Source: an uncultured Azospirillum sp.
GTDB lineage: Bacteria > Pseudomonadota > Alphaproteobacteria > Azospirillales > Azospirillaceae
DNA length: 7,288 bases
Reading direction: 5' to 3'
Assembly (NCBI GenBank): GCA_937960755.1
Contig: CALGOL010000130.1
Coordinates: forward strand, 1 to 7,288
Under the pieces are notes generated by a model. The model did not search any database. It saw only the letters and a program-made list of their open reading frames with translations, and was not told the DNA's origin. Positions 5,548-7,288 of this stretch are shown here, one piece after another; the stretch's first letter is position 1, and the number at the start of each line of letters is the position of its first letter. A program made the translations under genes and the position numbers.

Positions 5548-6549
5548 ATGACCATTCGCGACGGCTTTATCGGCGCCATCGGCGACACGCCCTTGATCCG
5601 GCTGGAAGGGCCGTCGCGCGCCACCGGCTGCGACATCCTGGGCAAGGCGGAATTTCTTAATCCCGGCGGGTCGGTGAAGGATCGCGCCGCCATCGCCATC
5701 ATCCGCGACGCCGAAGCGCGCGGGCTGCTCAAGCCCGGCGGCACCATCGTCGAAGGCACCGCCGGCAACACCGGCATCGGCCTGACTCTGGTGGGCAACG
5801 CGCTGGGCTATCGCTCCGTGATCGTCATGCCTGACACCCAAAGCCAGGAAAAAAAGGACATGTTGCGGCTGATCGGGGCTGATCTGCGCCTCGTCCCGGC
5901 CGTCCCGTACAAGGACCCCAACAACTACGTGCGCTATTCCGAACGACTGGCGAACGAGTTGGCGGAAAGCGAGCCCAACGGCGTGATCTGGGCCAATCAG
6001 TTCGACAACACCGCCAACCGTGAAGGCCACCGCGCCACAACCGGCCGCGAGATTTGGGAGCAGACCGGCGGCAAGATCGACGCCTTCACCTGCGCGGTCG
6101 GCACCGGCGGCACCCTGGCCGGTGTCGGCTTGGCGCTGAAGGATTATAACCCCGACGTCCAAATCGTGCTGGCCGACCCAATGGGCTCGGCGATTTACAA
6201 CTGGTACGCCAAGGGCGAGTTGACCGCCGAGGGCGGCTCGATCACCGAAGGCATCGGTCAAGGCCGCATCACCCGCAATCTGGAAGGCGCGCCCATCGAC
6301 GCTTGGGAGCAGATCACCGATGATGAAGCGCTGCCGATCATCTTCGATCTGGTGAAGACCCAAGGCTTGGTGCTGGGCGGCTCGTCGGGGATCAACGTCG
6401 CCTCCGCCATTCGCACGGCGAAGCGGCTGGGGCCGGGCCATACCGTCGTCACCATCCTGTGCGACGGCGGCCAGCGCTATCAGTCCAAGCTGTTCAACCC
6501 GGATTTTCTGCGCGAAAAAGCACTGCCGGTCCCGTCCTGGTTGGCGTAA
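5548..6549 (+). CDS. cysK: Cysteine synthase (O-acetylserine sulfhydrylase)
   Basis: This 333-residue cytoplasmic fold-type II PLP enzyme makes cysteine from O-acetylserine and sulfide. GDTPLIRL (12-19) opens the fold. NPGGSVKDRA (38-47) carries the PLP lysine K44, EGTAGNTGIGL (69-79) is the substrate loop, GTGGT (185-189) binds the PLP phosphate, and GGSSGIN (277-283) places the serine facing the PLP ring nitrogen. It ends with KLFNPDFLREK and PVPSWL, typical of a proteobacterial subgroup slightly longer than E. coli CysK. ATG 5548 is preferred, with GAGG at 5538-5541 and a 6-base spacer. An in-frame TTG at 5536 would add four residues but removes the ribosome binding site. Cystathionine beta-synthase is related but normally carries other residues and domains. 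AlaX follows 32 bases later. Confidence 0.92.
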   Translation: MTIRDGFIGAIGDTPLIRLEGPSRATGCDILGKAEFLNPGGSVKDRAAIAIIRDAEARGLLKPGGTIVEGTAGNTGIGLTLVGNALGYRSVIVMPDTQSQEKKDMLRLIGADLRLVPAVPYKDPNNYVRYSERLANELAESEPNGVIWANQFDNTANREGHRATTGREIWEQTGGKIDAFTCAVGTGGTLAGVGLALKDYNPDVQIVLADPMGSAIYNWYAKGELTAEGGSITEGIGQGRITRNLEGAPIDAWEQITDDEALPIIFDLVKTQGLVLGGSSGINVASAIRTAKRLGPGHTVVTILCDGGQRYQSKLFNPDFLREKALPVPSWLA

Positions 6550-6550
6550 G

Positions 6551-6573
6551 CTCCCCCCGGCAATCGGGAGGAG
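6551..6573 (+). promoter_or_regulatory. Hairpin containing the AlaX ribosome binding site
   Basis: One base after the cysteine synthase stop, CTCC-C-CCCG (6551-6559) can pair with CGGG-A-GGAG (6565-6573). That is eight Watson-Crick pairs with one C-A mismatch and a 5-base loop, GCAAT. The 3' arm is exactly the strong ribosome binding site GGGAGGAG (6566-6573), 8 bases before the ATG. There is no following T-tract, so it is not a classical terminator. It could reduce AlaX translation unless ribosomes ending cysK open it. Confidence 0.55.
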
Positions 6574-6581
6574 TCTGGTTC

Positions 6582-7288
6582 ATGGAAGCGCTTTTCCGCG
6601 CCGACGCATACTTGCGCGCCTGCGAGGCTGTGATTCAGTCGGTGGACGCAGTCGGCGTCCGGCTTGACCGCACGGTGTTCTACCCCAACGGCGGCGGCCA
6701 GCCCGGCGACACCGGCGTTTTTCGCGCCGCTGACGGCCGGTCGTTCCGCATCAAAGACGCCATCAAGGGCGACGCCGGCCCCGATGATGTTTTGCATGTG
6801 TTGGAAGACAGCGACGGCGATGCGCCAACGCCCGGCTTGTCGGTGACGGCGGAAATCGACTGGGAGCGCCGGCATCGCCACATGCGCATGCACACCGCCT
6901 TGCATTTGCTGTGCGCCGTGGTGCCGGGCGCCATCACCGGGGCGCAGGTCGGCGCCGACAAAAGCCGGGTGGATTTCAACGTTCCCACCGACTCGCTGGA
7001 CAAGGCGGCGCTGGCGGCCGCGGTTAATGAGCTGGTGGCGCGCGACATTCCGGTGGTCTTGCGCTGGATTTCCGACGCCGAGCTGGAAGCCCAGCCGGAA
7101 TTAATCCGCACCATGTCGGTCAAGCCGCCGATGGGATTTGGTCAGGTGCGGCTGGTGGATGTCGCGGGCGTCGACTTGCAGCCCTGCGGCGGCACCCATG
7201 TGGCGCGCACCGGCGAAATCGGCCGGCTGGATGTGGTAAAGATCGAAAACAAGGGCAAACAAAACCGGCGGATCGTGGTGGCGCTGGC
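6582..7288 (+). CDS. Freestanding alanyl-tRNA editing protein AlaX (3' end outside window)
   Basis: About 235 residues are visible before the window ends, with no stop. This cytoplasmic trans-editing enzyme hydrolyses tRNA(Ala) wrongly charged with serine or glycine. FYPNGGGQPGDTG (33-45) is the conserved editing-domain motif. Zinc ligands are HTALH (H104, H108) and CGGTH (C202, H206), all intact. It ends with IENKGKQNRRIVVAL, close to the usual C-terminus of short AlaX proteins, so only a few residues are probably missing. It starts directly with the editing domain and lacks the aminoacylation core, so it is not AlaRS itself. The start is ATG 6582, 8 bases after GGGAGGAG. Being 32 bases after cysK, it is likely cotranscribed. 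A threonyl-tRNA synthetase editing domain is related but lacks this GGGQPGD context. Confidence 0.9.
   Translation, partial: MEALFRADAYLRACEAVIQSVDAVGVRLDRTVFYPNGGGQPGDTGVFRAADGRSFRIKDAIKGDAGPDDVLHVLEDSDGDAPTPGLSVTAEIDWERRHRHMRMHTALHLLCAVVPGAITGAQVGADKSRVDFNVPTDSLDKAALAAAVNELVARDIPVVLRWISDAELEAQPELIRTMSVKPPMGFGQVRLVDVAGVDLQPCGGTHVARTGEIGRLDVVKIENKGKQNRRIVVAL

Noticed and set aside
6547..6581. Rho-independent terminator between cysK and AlaX
   Set aside because: The hairpin has no T-tract and its 3' arm is the AlaX ribosome binding site, so a translational role is more likely.

Overview
The window looks like ordinary chromosome from a GC-rich alphaproteobacterial denitrifier, probably a Rhodospirillales/Magnetospirillum-like organism. 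That placement is inferred from three things: codon choice and protein style, a SAM-II riboswitch in front of metZ (an alphaproteobacterial hallmark), and the ihfA-merR gene pair. I see no phage, IS element, CRISPR array or defence system.

Left part (1-2927, + strand): a tightly packed gene string with stop/start overlaps or gaps of a few bases. In order it holds the 3' end of a NirG-like siroheme decarboxylase gene, nirH, nirJ, norE and a norF-like small membrane protein gene. The nir genes act in the heme d1 pathway for cytochrome cd1 nitrite reductase. The norEF pair encodes accessory membrane proteins linked to nitric oxide reductase. The string is probably one operon running in from upstream. 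The most unusual object here is a palindromic repeat of about 130 bp (231-360). It lies inside the 5' end of nirH, stays in frame, and adds about 44 foreign-looking residues before the conserved domain.

Middle part: the norF-like gene and metZ converge on a short gap (2928-3065) holding a possible terminator hairpin and a second, unrelated palindromic repeat (2967-3049). metZ (O-succinylhomoserine sulfhydrylase) reads leftward from a TTG start. Its leader (4308-4482) contains a good sigma70-type promoter followed directly by a SAM-II riboswitch, so methionine/SAM feedback on metZ is strongly suggested. ihfA and a small MerR-type regulator gene are divergent from metZ.

Right part: an AT-rich gap (5428-5547) precedes a cysteine synthase gene. 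That is followed by a freestanding alanyl-tRNA editing protein (AlaX), which runs off the window. The AlaX ribosome binding site lies within a hairpin that starts right after the cysteine synthase stop. metZ and the cysteine synthase both incorporate sulfide, so this half is linked by sulfur amino acid metabolism.

I found no wholly new system. The best leads are the in-frame repeat in nirH, the arrangement of the metZ SAM-II leader, and the occluded AlaX ribosome binding site.
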